From positions 386,267,289 to 386,331,288 of the forward strand of contig CM066033.1 of NCBI GenBank assembly GCA_033557465.1: a stretch of DNA of 64,000 nt, in the 5' to 3' direction. Both the position numbers and the translations under genes were made by a program. Each line of letters opens with the position of its first letter. Positions within the stretch are counted from its first letter, which is position 1. The DNA is from Ichthyophis bannanicus. Taxonomy: Eukaryota; Chordata; Amphibia; Gymnophiona; Ichthyophiidae. Shown here piece after piece: positions 52,260-63,395 of this stretch. The notes under the pieces are model-generated. The model did not search any database and was not told where the DNA came from. It saw only the letters and a program-made list of their open reading frames with translations.

Positions 52260-53215
52260 TTTCCATGGGCAAATTGGGGGGGGGGGGGGTGGCTAGCACT
52301 GGAAATGGGCAGATTGGGGGAGGGGGCTAGGACTGGTAATGACCTGATTAGGGAAGGCTAGGACTGATTATGGGCTGATGGGGGGTGGGGTTAGAATTGG
52401 TAATGGACTGATGAGGGGCTAGCATTGGAAATGGGCTGATCGGGGGGCTTAGGACTTGTAATGGGCTGATGTTAGGGGACTAGCACTGGTAATGGGTTGA
52501 TTAGGGAAAGCTAGGACTGGGAATGGGCTGATTTGAGTGGGGCTGGGACTGGTAATGGGCTGAGGAGGGACTAGCATTGGAAATGGGCTGAGGGGGGACT
52601 AGCATTGGAAATGGGCTGATCAGGGGGAGGGGGCTAGGACTGGTAATGACCTGATTAGGGGAGCCTAGGACTGATAATGGGCTGATGGGGGGAGGGGGGT
52701 TAGAACTGGTAATGGACTGATGGGAGGCTAGCATTGGAAATAGGCTGATTATGGGAGGCTAGCACTGGTAATGGTGCTAAAGGGGGACTAGCACTGGAAA
52801 TGGGCTGATGGGGGAGGTAGCACTGGAAGTGAACTGATTGGGGGTGGCTAGGACTGGAATGGGCTGATGGGGCAGGGAGGGAGCTGCTGGCCTGGAAGAA
52901 GACTGGGGGACTAGAACTGGGAATGGACTGATAGTGGGGAGGGGAGGATAGAGATGCTGTCCCTGGAAGAAAACGGGGGGCTAAGGCTACAAATGGGCTG
53001 ATGCGGGGGGGATGGGAGAATGGGACTGGAAGGGAGTGGATGCTGAGAGGGGCAGCCATGGTATTTGGATTAGAAGGGGCTGGACAGTGGGGAAGTAGGG
53101 GGACTGAAAGGGAATGGATACCAGTGACAGTCATGGGAATGCAAGTTGACATTGGAAGGTACTGGAAAGGGGCTGATACTAGGAAGGGTTACTGGGACTG
53201 GAAATAAGCTGATGG
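52260..53215. repeat. degenerate minisatellite inside the hAT-type element
   Basis: About 950 bp of imperfect units around 30-40 bp long with the core GGCTAGxACTGGTAATGGGCTGAT and GGGGG linkers. Unit length and linkers vary. The long antisense frames here (for example 52700-53152, 150 codons) are by-products of the repeat. Confidence 0.85.
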
Positions 53216-53289
53216 AAGGAAGTGAACAAGAGATAAGAAATGGCAGATGGACTATAGACCATAGAAAGAGAGCCAAGAGAAGACAGGAA

Positions 53290-53720
53290 ATCAGAAGCTG
53301 AGATTGGGACCAGCATGATCGGAGAATAAAATGGTCAGACATCAAAGGTAGAAAAATAATTTTATTTTCATTTTAGTGATTGGCATTTGTGCTATCTTTA
53401 TATTTTACACAGTACGGGGAACTGCATTTCTATCTGTTGCACTGCATGCGGAGTCTGGCTTCTTGGGGTTTCAGTTTAATTTTTGTCCACATATTTTTAT
53501 TTTAGGTTGCAGTCACTTATTCTGTACTTGGTGAGGGTCTGTGTTCTGAGTGAGTGACTGAGGCCGGGTATTCTGTTAAAATGGAGTTTGTACATAGGGA
53601 TCTGTACTGTACTGTAGTAATTTGGCTTGTTCAGCTTTTAAAACAGGTGTATGGATGTTCTAGGGCCCGCTGCAATATTTATAGTGTTGTCCTTTTCTGG
53701 GTACACGACATGTGTGAGTT
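53290..53720. repeat. direct repeat 1 of a pair (about 430 bp)
   Basis: It matches 54400-54810 with moderate divergence and small indels. Shared phrases: AATGGTCAGACA, AATTTTATTTTCA, GTGCTATCTTTATATTTTA, TCTGGCTTCTTG, CACTTATTCTGT, TTGGTGAGGGTCTGTG. No ORF. Confidence 0.8.
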
Positions 53721-54399
53721 TTGGAAGTTAGTGCTGTTATGGAATAGTAGATTTGCTCTATGGATCTTGTACTCTGGGTTCTTGATGAGGCCAACTGTAG
53801 GGTGTTGGTTGGGAGGAGTTACTGGAATATGTAGTGTGTTTGAGATTTGCAGTTTTGCATTCTTCATACTGCCAGACTGAAATTTTAAAATATTTTGTCA
53901 GTTCAGATTCAAGGAAATTTCAAATTTTCAGAGAATGTCTCAGTTTAATTTTGTTTAGTAGCCTGAAAGCTTCACCACCGCTGAGTTACAGACTTTTCCA
54001 GCTCTAGCACAATCCAATCCAACGTTTGAATTCATGGCTACCAGGATTAGTTTCCCATTTTATATCTTCCCTCATTAATAATCTGGTCATAGCAAAATAA
54101 ATCTGATGTGCAGATACTTATAATGGTTTGACTGGGGGGGGTTGTGTAAGTGACTTTTCATTAATCAAATTTCATGTTTTATTATTATGTTTTATTGTAA
54201 CATTGTTTTACTAAATTGCATGTGTATGTTTAGAAGCCGCCTAAGATTTTAGGTGGATGCCATATACATTTTAAAATAAAGTATACTAAATTTACGCAAA
54301 TGATGCTGCAGTGAGTCTCTGCATACGGCCCTGCATCACCTTCGTGCCGTCTCTGGGGGAAAGTAGACAGGAGGGTGCACTGGGAGACAGAGAAAAGCA

Positions 54400-54810
54400 G
54401 AAACCTCAGATTGGGACCTACATGATCACAGAATAGAATGGTCAGACAAAGTCAGAAGAGAATTTTATTTTCAATTTAATGGCCAGACTTGGTGCTATCT
54501 TTATATTTTATACAGTACATGGAAATGCATCTCTTTCTATTTCTCTGGTATTGCACTATATGCAGAATCTGGCTTCTTGAGGTTGTAGTTTAAATTTAAT
54601 TTACAGTTTATTTTTATTGTTTATTTTTAGATTGTCACTTATTCTGTGCTTGGTGAGGGTCTGTGTTTTGAGTCTGAGACTAAGACCAGGTGTTCTGTTA
54701 ACATGGAGTTCGTATGTAGGGATCTGTACAGTAGTAATCTGAATTGTTCAGCTGTCCAAATAGGTGTTTGGATGTTCCAGGGTCCACTGTAGTATTTACA
54801 GTGATGCTTT
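54400..54810. repeat. direct repeat 2 of a pair
   Basis: Partner of 53290-53720. Between the two lies 53720-54400, which contains a LINE-type tail with the hairpin CCGCCTA...TAGGTGG at about 54237-54256. Confidence 0.8.
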
Positions 54811-55105
54811 TTTTTGGATGGTCTCCTTATGGAAGATGGTGCTTTTATGGTAGATTTGCTCTATAGATACTCGGTGACTTTGTTGTAGGGTTTTGTATTA
54901 GTTCACAACATACCTGGTACTGGATAATGTTTTGGGTTTTTTCAAGATATAGAGTTCTGTGGGTGAATGTCCTGGTTCTGTTGAGGAAGGGGGTTCTGTG
55001 GATGCAAAATATATGTTCCAAAAGAAAAAGCAAGAACCAAAATGCAGTTTATAACAACAAAATAAAAATGAGTTATTTAATTTTATAAGCACTGCTGTGG
55101 TTCTC

Positions 55106-55324
55106 GGAGCGGAGTAGCAGCCTAGTAGTTAGAACACTGGCTTGGGAACCAAGAGACCAGGGTTCAATTCCACTAGCACTCCTTGTGGCCTTGGGAAAGT
55201 CACTTAACCCTCCATTGCCTTGGAAGAAAGGCCTGGCAATCTACTTCCAGTGACACTGCCAAGAAAACCCAGGAGCTTCTGGGTCGCCAGGAGTCAGAAC
55301 TGACTCGAAGGCACACATTGGATT
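55106..55324 (+). mobile_element. tRNA-headed SINE, family A
   Basis: A complete copy: head AGTAGCAGCCTAGTAGTTAGAACACTGG, B box GGGTTCAATTCC, CACTCCTTGTGGCCTTGGGAAAGTCACTTAACC, body GGCCTGGCAATCTACTTCCAGTGACACTGCC, end GTCGCCAGGAGTCAGAACTGACTCG. The best preserved member of the family here. It lies inside the hAT-type element. Confidence 0.88.
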
Positions 55325-55962
55325 GCATTGCTGTGGTTCTCACTCTTTCTTTTAGTTCCTTGGTGTGCAAACTCTTGCATTTCCTTCATATAATCTAATT
55401 GGCTTTTTGGTTTGGTTCAGTATCTGACTGGAGTTTTGAGAAAGCCTCCCCCCCCTACTACCGGGGGGGGGGGGGGGCATCTTATCCCTTGCCTCAGGCA
55501 GCAGATTGCCTAGAGCTGCCCCTGACTGTACTGCTTCCTTGGATTGTTGCAGCCCAAATGCATGACTCTGCATTTTTTAGTATTAAATCTCAGCTGCCAA
55601 ATTCTTGACCATTCTTCAAGCTTAGCTAGATCCCTCCTCATGTTATCTACACCTTCTTGGGTGTCTACTCTATTGCAGATTTTGGTATCATCCGCAAACA
55701 GGTAAACCTTACCAGACAATCCTTCCACAATATCCACTAACAAAGATGTTAAAAAGAATTGGACCAAGGACAGATCCCTGCGGCACACTACTGGTAACCA
55801 CCTCCTCCTCAGAATAAACGCCATTTACGCCACCTTTGTTACCTCCCACTCAACCAGTTTCTAACCGAGTCGGTCACTTTAGGGTCCATCCCTAGGGTGT
55901 TCAATTTGTTTATAAGTTGTCTGTGTGGAAAGGTGTCACAGGCTTTACTGAAATTTAAGTAC

Positions 55963-57317
55963 TGTGATACCCTAGCCTGGGCCCTAGGGCTTACAGGCAT
56001 AGGGCCGCCTTGTTATGTTCTTATATGAAGCTTTACTGTGTCTCTCCAGTAAGGAATTCTGGGACTTGTAGTTTGGCTTTCTTATCCAAGGATAAAAGTA
56101 GTGTGAAACCGTGGGTTAAGGCAAACAAGAATATTTATTTTTGTGGGATTTCCATAAGCATTAAATTCAGAACGCAGGCATTAGGATACTTCTCCAAACA
56201 TAAGAGGAAAACATGTACAACTGAAACTGAACAAAAGTCTTTCTAACACTGGGAGCTGTTCTCATCAAACAAGTTAACATGCACGTCGTAGTCTCTTGTG
56301 TTCATTCAAACAAAAGGTAAACTTCTTCTTCTAACAACTGCTGCTTTACTTTTCAAAACTCTTGGTTAAACAACAAAACCTTCTTTGCTTCAGAAGAAAC
56401 TCTTATCAGTTACAGAGTTAAGCAAACATTGCTTCTCACCACGTTTTGCTTTTCCTTCTGAGTCCTGGTTTACCAGCATCTAGTTTTCTTTCAAACAAAA
56501 AGAGCAATCCATTGGGGATTCCCCCAGGTTAGACTCTGGCTCAAAGGAATCGATCTGCATATCCTCTTGGGCAACAGAATGCTTATCCCTTTCTACGGTT
56601 TCAAAAACTTCTTCAGGCTTCCTGTCCTGTAAGAACTTCTGAAATTCGCTCCATAGCTGTTCTTTCTGATAAGGATCAATTATATTGGGAGAGTGAGCTT
56701 TCTTCCCTGGGAACACTTGCCTTAACGACTCTAGTGTTTTTGGTTCAGCTTCTCTGCTCTCAGGTGATTTCTGGCTCTTTCCCCAGACAAGCGTATCCAC
56801 CCACCTTCTAGCAGTTGAAGTCCTCGTCAGTGGCTCTTGAACACTAGGTACTGCAACCTGTTCCACCCCGTCTGTAAGCTTTCCAGCTAACCATCTGCTA
56901 GCTTCAAGTTTAGGAGCATTTTTCAGACACAGACTGCTTCCTTTCTTACTGGCCTCATTCAGCAGCTGGATGTCAGCCTTCCTATGCCTTTCTCCACTCC
57001 TTCCTTCCTGGAATCTCTCCTGGAATCCTTTCTCCTTGAAGGCTTTCTCCTCTCCCCAGGATCTCCCTTTCTGGTCTGATTCAGGTTTTAAAAACCGTTT
57101 CTTGCCTGCCACTCCCTTGCCTCTGCACAGGTGTTTACAATCAGTGCCCAAGCCTTCCCCCACATCAGAGCTTGGGTGTGGCTTAGCCTCAGCAGAGACA
57201 GGATTTTTTTTCATGCTTGCCTTGCAAACTGTGCAAAGCTGGTCTGTCGCTCATTTTAAAGGTACAAACATTGTTTTCTTCTATTTCCATCTGCTCCTGG
57301 CAGCTCTCCTCGTCACA
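55963..57317 (-). mobile_element. solo-LTR-like element (1355 bp) with internal ORF
   Basis: Ends TGTGA...TCACA (TG/CA type), flanked by a 4-bp direct repeat GTAC (55959-55962 and 57318-57321). Removing it restores the LINE copy C sequence (AAGTAC then ACCACATC). No second LTR, primer site or polypurine tract is seen inside, so a solo LTR is the simplest reading. It contains one 244-codon minus-strand frame. A phrase AACTACAAGTCCCAGAATTCC lies near the left end (minus strand). Confidence 0.72.
56480..57214 (-). CDS. unidentified 244-codon ORF inside an LTR
   Basis: An uninterrupted minus-strand frame, Lys/Glu/Ser-rich, with no domain I recognise. Visible features: a basic, Gly/Arg/Lys-rich N-terminal half (around KKRFLKPESDQKG), a central ARRWVDTLVWGKSQ segment, a helical DPYQKEQLWSEFQKFLQDR segment, and an acidic C-terminus ending in CSFCLKEN. 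Just upstream, an overlapping frame is open back to the very end of the LTR; the two meet at an A8 run (57203-57210), and a single-base change there would put them in register. It could be an accessory ORF of an LTR element or a chance frame. Function unknown. Confidence 0.45.
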   Translation of the reverse strand: MKKNPVSAEAKPHPSSDVGEGLGTDCKHLCRGKGVAGKKRFLKPESDQKGRSWGEEKAFKEKGFQERFQEGRSGERHRKADIQLLNEASKKGSSLCLKNAPKLEASRWLAGKLTDGVEQVAVPSVQEPLTRTSTARRWVDTLVWGKSQKSPESREAEPKTLESLRQVFPGKKAHSPNIIDPYQKEQLWSEFQKFLQDRKPEEVFETVERDKHSVAQEDMQIDSFEPESNLGESPMDCSFCLKEN

Positions 57318-58130
57318 GTACACCACATCTAGGGGTCTCCTTCGGTCCTACTCCCTAGTCACCCAGTCAAAGAAATCAATTAGATTTGTCTGAAAAGACC
57401 TGCCTCTGGTAAACCCATACTGCCTCAGATCCTGCAATCCATTGGACTCCAGAAACCTCACTATTCTCTCTTTTAGCAGCGTTTCCAATAATTTACTAAC
57501 CATAGAGGTTAGACTAACTGGTCTATAGTTTTCAACCACTTCCTTACTTACTCTTTTGTGTAAAGGGACTACATGTGCCTTTCTCCAGTCCTCTGGGTTC
57601 ACCCCCGACTCTAAACAGGCATTGAAAAGTTTAATCAGTAGAGCTGCTAGAACATCCCCCAAGTTCTGTCAATATCCTCTGATATATTCCATCTGGTCCC
57701 ATCGCTTTATCTACTTTTAATTTAGCTAGTTCCTCACAAACACAGTCTTCTGAAAATCGTTCAAGATCCCCGTCACTTCTGTTCCTATTTGTGGGCATTT
57801 TCTGAGGTCCTGCGCTTGGCCCTTCATCTGTGAACACAGAACAGAACTGTTTGTTAAGCAATTCCGCTTTATCTTCCTCAGCTTCTGCATATTCCTCCCC
57901 TTCACCCTTGAGTCTGACAGTACCACTTTTGCCCTTCCTCCTCTCACTGACATATCTGAAAAATGTCTTATCCTACCATTTTATTGCATTTCTTATTTCT
58001 TCTTTTTGTATCTTTGCTTTCCTAACTACTTTACTCCTCGTACGTTTTTCCAAATATAGATGCCTGTCTTCCTCTCTCTGTGATCTCTTGTATTTTATGA
58101 AGGCCTCCCTCTTTTTCTTCACCTTTTCAG

Positions 58131-58261
58131 CTACCTTTGAGATAATAATCAAATATTATGATGACATACAGTTGGAATATTTCCAATTATTTCTCAATAT
58201 ATTGTATAAAACATATCTAAAATGTAAAGGTACCAATAATAATCACAACTGTAATTACTGA
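58131..58261. other. AT-rich junction
   Basis: Short AT-rich sequence between LINE copy C and the next small element. Nothing recognised. Confidence 0.4.
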
Positions 58262-58632
58262 GGATCCCTTTCACTAGATCCTACTAAGGATTTGCAATTA
58301 ACACGCCAAAGAAATGCACCTTATTTGCAAAGCCTTCGCATTGGCTGTTGGGTGCATGATCAGTATGATCCCGGCAGCTGACGCATGATGTGCCACTTGA
58401 ACATGGGTTCCAGTACAGCGGGTTCTTTTAACGACTCCCATAGAGGAATAATTGGGTGAAATCACATTAAGAGCAACGTTGCTGCTGAGCAAGCAATAAT
58501 TATCCTACTTCTAGTGGTAATGTGCTCTCCATGCCCGCACTCCTGTCCCATGATTGCTTGTGTGTCAGTGTTCCCGACCTCCAGTTGCCATGCGTTACCA
58601 GCTAACGGGCTTTAGTAAAAGGGGCCTGGGCC
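58262..58632. mobile_element. possible MITE
   Basis: It starts GGATCCCTTTCACTA and ends with the reverse complement of GGCCCCTTTTACTAAAG, giving imperfect terminal inverted repeats of about 12 bp. No ORF and no clear target duplication. Weak call based on the end sequences. Confidence 0.4.
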
Positions 58633-59863
58633 CTGAGGTGTGCTAACGTCAGCACACGTTAATTCACCATTAACACACATTAATAATAACTAAATTCCAT
58701 TGAATAACATGGGATTTTGTTAAAGTAAGGTGTGTTAATGTTAGCACACCTTAATAACTAGACTGGAGGTGCCCACATGCCTCTCTCTCCCACACTCAGT
58801 GCCCCTGCGCATGCCCCACCCTTTCCCCAATATGCTCACCTGCTCCCTGGATTGGTCAATGCCAGTCTAACAACTTGCCCACTCCCCCAACTTGTTACAG
58901 ACAGCATATAAAGGATTACATGGTAAATCTTTACTTACTGTTTGTTAATATTTAATAACAGTTAATATTTCACAGCCCTCCTTTAAAGGTGCTGCAGAAC
59001 CAGAAGTTCGGTTGTATTTCCAATATAGCCTTAGTCTAATGCCAACCAGTTTTACTAAGGAAGGAGCTGTAAGATTCTGTGCGCACTATCACTGATCTGC
59101 ACAGGCCGTGCTAATGAGATAAGTCCCGTACCATTTCACACGGGTTCAGCAGGGGGTGGGGGGTCAGGTTAAGATCTGAATGCTGCTGTAGTACATTCAT
59201 GTGAAGAAGTGGCAGAAAGCAAAGAGAGCGCGTTGGAGGTGAAGAAACAGAAAAGGCAACATCGACCACAGTTATCTGTGGAAGGGCTGGGGTGTGTTTT
59301 TTGCTGTTGCAGTAGGTTTTAAAAAGAAAAGCAGAAATGGAGATGGGCGCAGCACATTCCATTTCTGTACAGAATGTGCACAAAAGCTTATGCAATTAAA
59401 CTTTTATTGAAAATTCATGATTATTCTGCATGGCCACTTTTCAGTAAGGGCATAAGGTCACATCCATTACTGTGGTGTTTTGTTAGTTTAAAAAAATCCT
59501 TTATTCTTAATTTTAGATTTTCACAGACTACAGAGACCAGTTGGATTTCAATTATTTTTGACAACGTGATAGTGGTTCTGAAAGTTCTTGAATTTTGGCA
59601 ACATACCAGCTTACAAGATCACAGCAAGATCACTGTATGTGTGGCAAGATTGTCAGGAACCTGTGGGTTAAATTCTTTTACTATTGCTCATTTTCCAACT
59701 TGATACCTATAAATCACATTCATTTATTTTTCTGTTACAGGCAGTTCCCAAGGTAATCCATGTTTTGTTTAACCCTGAAAAGCCAAGATGAAACAAAGAT
59801 GAGGTAAACTTCACTCTGTCGTACTCGGTGGTTTCTCATAACTGGTTCAGAATACCATCTAAG
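58633..59863. other. unassigned region
   Basis: 58640-58760 has repeated TGTGCTAAC/GTTAACACAC phrases on both strands, as in a small inverted-repeat element. The rest is unassigned. Splice-like signals near 59518 and 59740 are noted but do not define a gene. Confidence 0.45.
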
Positions 59864-60059
59864 TCAAGGGTCCTCAACCGAGTCCTCGGGACACACTTGG
59901 CCAGTCAGGTTTTCAGGATAGCTACTATGAATATGCATATGAGAGATTTGTATGCACTGCCTCCATTATATGCAGATCTTTCTCATGCATATTTATTGTG
60001 ATTATCCTGAAAACCTGACTGACCAGATGTATCCCAAAGACTGCTGAGAACTCCTGACC
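59864..60059. mobile_element. palindromic MITE
   Basis: The two halves are reverse complements: AAGTCAAGGGTCCTCAACC and CAGTCAGGTTTTCAGGATA on the left pair with TATCCTGAAAACCTGACTG-type and GAGAACTCCTGACC sequence on the right, around a centre near 59965. The ATGCATATTCATTGT-type core is that of a widespread vertebrate palindromic MITE that I recognise by its phrase order. Confidence 0.8.
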
Positions 60060-61307
60060 TAGATAGAGGCCCCAGGGTCCGTCCTGCTGATATTTTGTCC
60101 AGATTCAGAGGATTGTTTTTACTAAAAATCTTGTCAGCACCAGGAGCTACCTTTAGTACTGCAAAAGCTAAGATACATGGAAGTAGAAATGGTGATATAT
60201 GTAGTATTTTTATTACGAACAATCTAAAACATCATGATCTTTGTGGTTCATACTGTGAAGTCCATCAAAATAGAATACTTTTATTGTGTATTGATTTAAA
60301 GACATTTATAGTCTGTCAGTTGAAATAAAAATTAGTTCTGGTAAACAGGTTAGGCTCGTTACTGGAGGAAGTGATTTTGGAGGGGGCTGTTTTACTCTAT
60401 GATGGAACCAGTAACTCCAATGGTGCTGGAGGCTCTATGCTGTTAAGATGGTGAAAGCCGAGCCCTGTTGTATTGCTGTCGCCACTGAAGTAGCAGACAA
60501 TTGTTAAGATTCTCCCCTACCTTTGGTTTTTGGTTTATTTCATTCCTAGGAAGATACTGTGGTATTACGCTTTTGAAAGCTCCACCTGTTATCCATGCCC
60601 ATCATTTTAACTGGATACAGAGCTCTGAAGAGTTGACTCAGGGGTGGAAGGGCATGGGCAAACTATCTGCACAGGTTTGGTTTATCAAAAAATAAATAAA
60701 TCCAATTACATGAGAGGACCTAAAAATAAAACAACGTAGCAGTGGGAGACCAATTTTGGTCCACAAATACCTCAAGTAGAGGCTTTAAAGACCTGGAGGC
60801 CAGTGCACTAAACAGTGTTGTCCTTTGCATAAATGTTAATACCCCAAACCACCAAATTGTGTGTGCAGTTGTATTTTCAAAGCTTTGGAGCATGTTTACT
60901 AAACTGTGGGAGCTTACTACAGGTACATCCCAAAAATCAGCATGCAGGTGGTGCCGAAAGCATGCTAGCTATTGAAGGTTTCACCATTCACGTGGCGGTA
61001 GGTGCGTCCATGCTAAGTGCAGTATTCCAGTTAGTATACATTTAAAGATACTAACCGCAGTGTGCATGCTGGGCCTCTGAACGGTCCATTCTCCACCCCA
61101 ACCCGTGGTCAGCACAGGCTTTTTAGCATGGCCGCATTTCTGACATGCACTAAGGGTTGACATGGTGCACTTGGCACACGCTAAACCTTGCACTACCCAT
61201 TGGCGCACTCTAGTAACACACCCCTTTGTGTGTTATGTAAAGAGTTTTCATGTGCAATTTAACTTTTGCATAAATTTTGTATTGTGTTTGGCCAGATAGG
61301 TAATTAG
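60060..61307. other. unassigned region
   Basis: No gene or repeat family recognised. Short frames under 80 codons only. CAT-GCTA and GTGTGTTA-type words recur at 60950-61230. Confidence 0.45.
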
Positions 61308-61420
61308 CTGCATAATTACGCAGAGTAACTCTCTCGTGCATATTCATTGTGGTAATCTGTAAATCCCATTGACTTGATGTGCCCCCCCCTGGAGAAGGCG
61401 GAGAAGCATTGTCCTATAGA
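61308..61420. mobile_element. half copy of the palindromic MITE
   Basis: GTGCATATTCATTGTGGTAA and the following GACTTGATGTGCCCC...GAGAAGCATTG parallel the right half of the element at 59864-60059. Degraded and lacking the left half. Confidence 0.5.
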
Positions 61421-61675
61421 AAATAACCAAGCTCATCAGGTTGAGGTCATTTATCCTATCAGAAATAACAGGCTCATGAGTGACCCTCGCTCCAAACTTG
61501 ATCTTGATTGGTACATAAGAACAGGGCCTTTTTTTTTTTTGAGGGGTATTCAGTGGTACTGAGTACCGACACCTTTTTCAATGCTTGCTAATACTGACTC
61601 ATGGCCCTCATGTTTTAATGAGAGCCGTGATTATGAGTACTGGTGCCTTTTTGCTAGGAAAAATGCACTGCAAAA

Positions 61676-62880
61676 ACCATAAGAACATAAGATTTGCCAT
61701 ACCGGATCAGACCAGATGTCCATCAAGCCCAGTGTCCTGTTTCCCAGCGCTGGCTCATTTCAAAAGTTAGACGGATTCCACACTGCTTATGCTAGAGACG
61801 AGATTTCCCCAAAGCCACTTTAATAATAGTTTAGGAATGTTTCCTCCAGGAACTTCTCTAACCCTTTTTAAATCCAGCTACATTAACAACTTTGCACATC
61901 CTCTGGCAACAAATTCCAGAGCTTTAGTACATGTTTATGTTTATGTTTATGTTTATTTAATTTGATATACCGCCCTTTGTTACACCAGGGCGGTTTACAT
62001 AGTTGAGTAAGATATTAATTTCTCCAATTGGTATTACTATTTATTGGCTTCACTGTATGTCATTCTAATCTTTTGTACCTTTTAAAAAGGTAAAACACTT
62101 ATTTGCATTTGCTCATTCGACTCCACTCGTTATTTTATTAAACCTCTATCATATTTGGCTTTCTCTGTATCTTTTCTAAGTCCGCTATATGCTTTTTGAG
62201 GTGTGGTGATTAGAATTGCACACAGTACTCTAGGTGTGGTCATACCAAGGAGCAATACAGAGGCATTATAATATTCTCTGTTTTTTATGTACTATGCTTT
62301 TCACTATACGTTTTAGCATCCTATTTGCTTTATTGGCCACCATTGCATATTGAATAGAGGATTTCGACAAATTATCCACGATGTTGCCTGAATCCTTTTC
62401 CTGAGTGATGGCTGCTAATGTGGGAGCTTATATCGTGTAGCTGGGGCTTGACTAGTGTTTCCCTTTGTACATTATTTTGTACTTGTTCACATTTAATTTA
62501 ATCTGCCATTTTGACGCCCAGTCAACCAATTTTTCAAGGTCCTCTGGCAATTTTAACAATTCGCTTGTGAGTTAACAACGTTGAGTAATTCTGCATCATC
62601 TGCAGATCTGATCACCTCATTTGCTGTTCCCCATATCCAGGTCATTTATAACTATGTTAAAAAGCAGCGGGCCCAGCACAGATCCCTGGGGGCACTCCAC
62701 TGTTCACCTTTCTCCATTCAGAAAATTGACCATTTAGCCCTGCTCTTTTCTCTTTTAACCAGTTCCCAATCCACAATAGGAAACTTTCACCTATCCCATG
62801 ATTTTTAATTTCCTCAAGAATCTCTCATGAGGGACTCTCCCAAACTCTTTCTGGCTCACCTTTATCTACATGTCAGATGG
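61676..62880 (-). mobile_element. CR1/L3-type LINE copy D, degraded
   Basis: The minus strand 3' end is at about 61676 (CATAAGAACATAAGATTTGCCATACCGGATCAGACC, the reverse of the ending of copy B). The body follows the same order as copies A and C: the CTCCAGGAACTT phrase near 61844, GTGTGGTGATTAGAATTGCACACAGTA near 62202, and GGCCCAGCACAGATCCCTGGGGGCACTCCACTG near 62669 (the region encoding GVPxGSVLGP). It is highly diverged and has an inserted tail at 61928-62100. Confidence 0.75.
61928..62100 (-). mobile_element. short tail insertion with hairpin inside LINE copy D
   Basis: (ATGTTT)n at 61930-61955, followed by TATACCGCCCTTTGTTACACCAGGGCGGTTTACAT, whose stem is 61969-61976 with 61987-61994. 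On the minus strand this is the hairpin and A-rich ending shared by many elements here. The right boundary is approximate. Confidence 0.65.
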
Positions 62881-63395
62881 GTTTTTGACGTGATTCAATC
62901 ACCACATACACGCTTTTCCAAAGTTCGAAGAAGGTGATTTTGAAAATACATGTGGGTATCAACAACACTTGTACTTTCACCTGCAGGAGAAATAGAAGGG
63001 CTCCAGGGACCAGGGGGGAGGGGAAGGGTTTAAGTCAAAAGCAAGCACAAATCTGTGGCCCAGTTTTCACATGGAATGTATTATGGAGGTTTTCTTTCTG
63101 AGAACTAATGCAAACTCCACAGAAAATGTTCCTGCAGGCTTTGTGAGCACCCACTTTAGTTTTGGAAATTTCCTTCTCTAAACCTAACAGCTCCAAGGCT
63201 CTTCTGCTCTTCTGCCCCCTATAGAAGGGTACGAGTAACGCACAAATGGATAGTAAGGTTTTAATGTCAGATAGTATTCACATCATAATTCAGCTATGTT
63301 AAAGCAAACAAATGCCGTTTCTTTCCTTGTGCAAGTTACTAAACCAAGAGAATATAACCAAAGAGACAAAGGGAATAGAAATAATCAGAAACAAA
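62881..63395. other. unassigned region
   Basis: No gene or repeat family recognised. Confidence 0.4.

Larger units (their letters stand above)
51935..55524. mobile_element. hAT-type DNA transposon, non-autonomous (3.6 kb)
   Basis: Terminal inverted repeats CAGGGGTGGCTCTA (51935-51948) and CAGGGGCAGCTCTA (reverse complement of 55511-55524), 12/14 identical. Flanking 8-bp target duplication ACTGTACC/ACTGTACT (51927-51934 and 55525-55532) with one mismatch. Eight-base duplications and CAGGG ends are hAT hallmarks. It lies inside LINE copy C. No transposase frame is visible. The interior holds a minisatellite, two long direct repeats and a later SINE. Confidence 0.82.
51216..58130 (-). mobile_element. 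CR1/L3-type LINE copy C, in three segments
   Basis: Segments 51216-51934, 55525-55962 and 57318-58130 are one minus-strand LINE. Joined in order they follow copy A (17848-19500 and 21408-21640) without gap or overlap. Coding blocks: KYLFTERVVDVWNSI (51315-51497), YKSLMQPYLEYCVQF-like (51577-51795), LFADDTKI intact catalytic box (55510-55824), NYRPVSLTSMVSKLLETLL (57348-57662) and KVDKAMGPDGI (57631-57861). It is split by a hAT-type element and an LTR. Frames are broken. Confidence 0.9.

Noticed and set aside
52501..53152. Antisense ORFs up to 150 codons rich in Pro and Ser
   Set aside because: They are read from the minisatellite and repeat with it; no start context or homology.
55963..57317. 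Complete small LTR retrotransposon (TRIM type)
   Set aside because: No repeated ends of LTR size, primer site or polypurine tract were seen inside; a solo LTR explains it better, though an untested alternative remains.
59500..59830. Exon-like stretch with TTTTAG and TTTCTGTTACAG acceptor-like sites and a 109-codon frame at 59374-59703
   Set aside because: No recognisable protein, no matching donor that keeps the frame, and no neighbouring exons; such signals arise by chance in AT-rich DNA.
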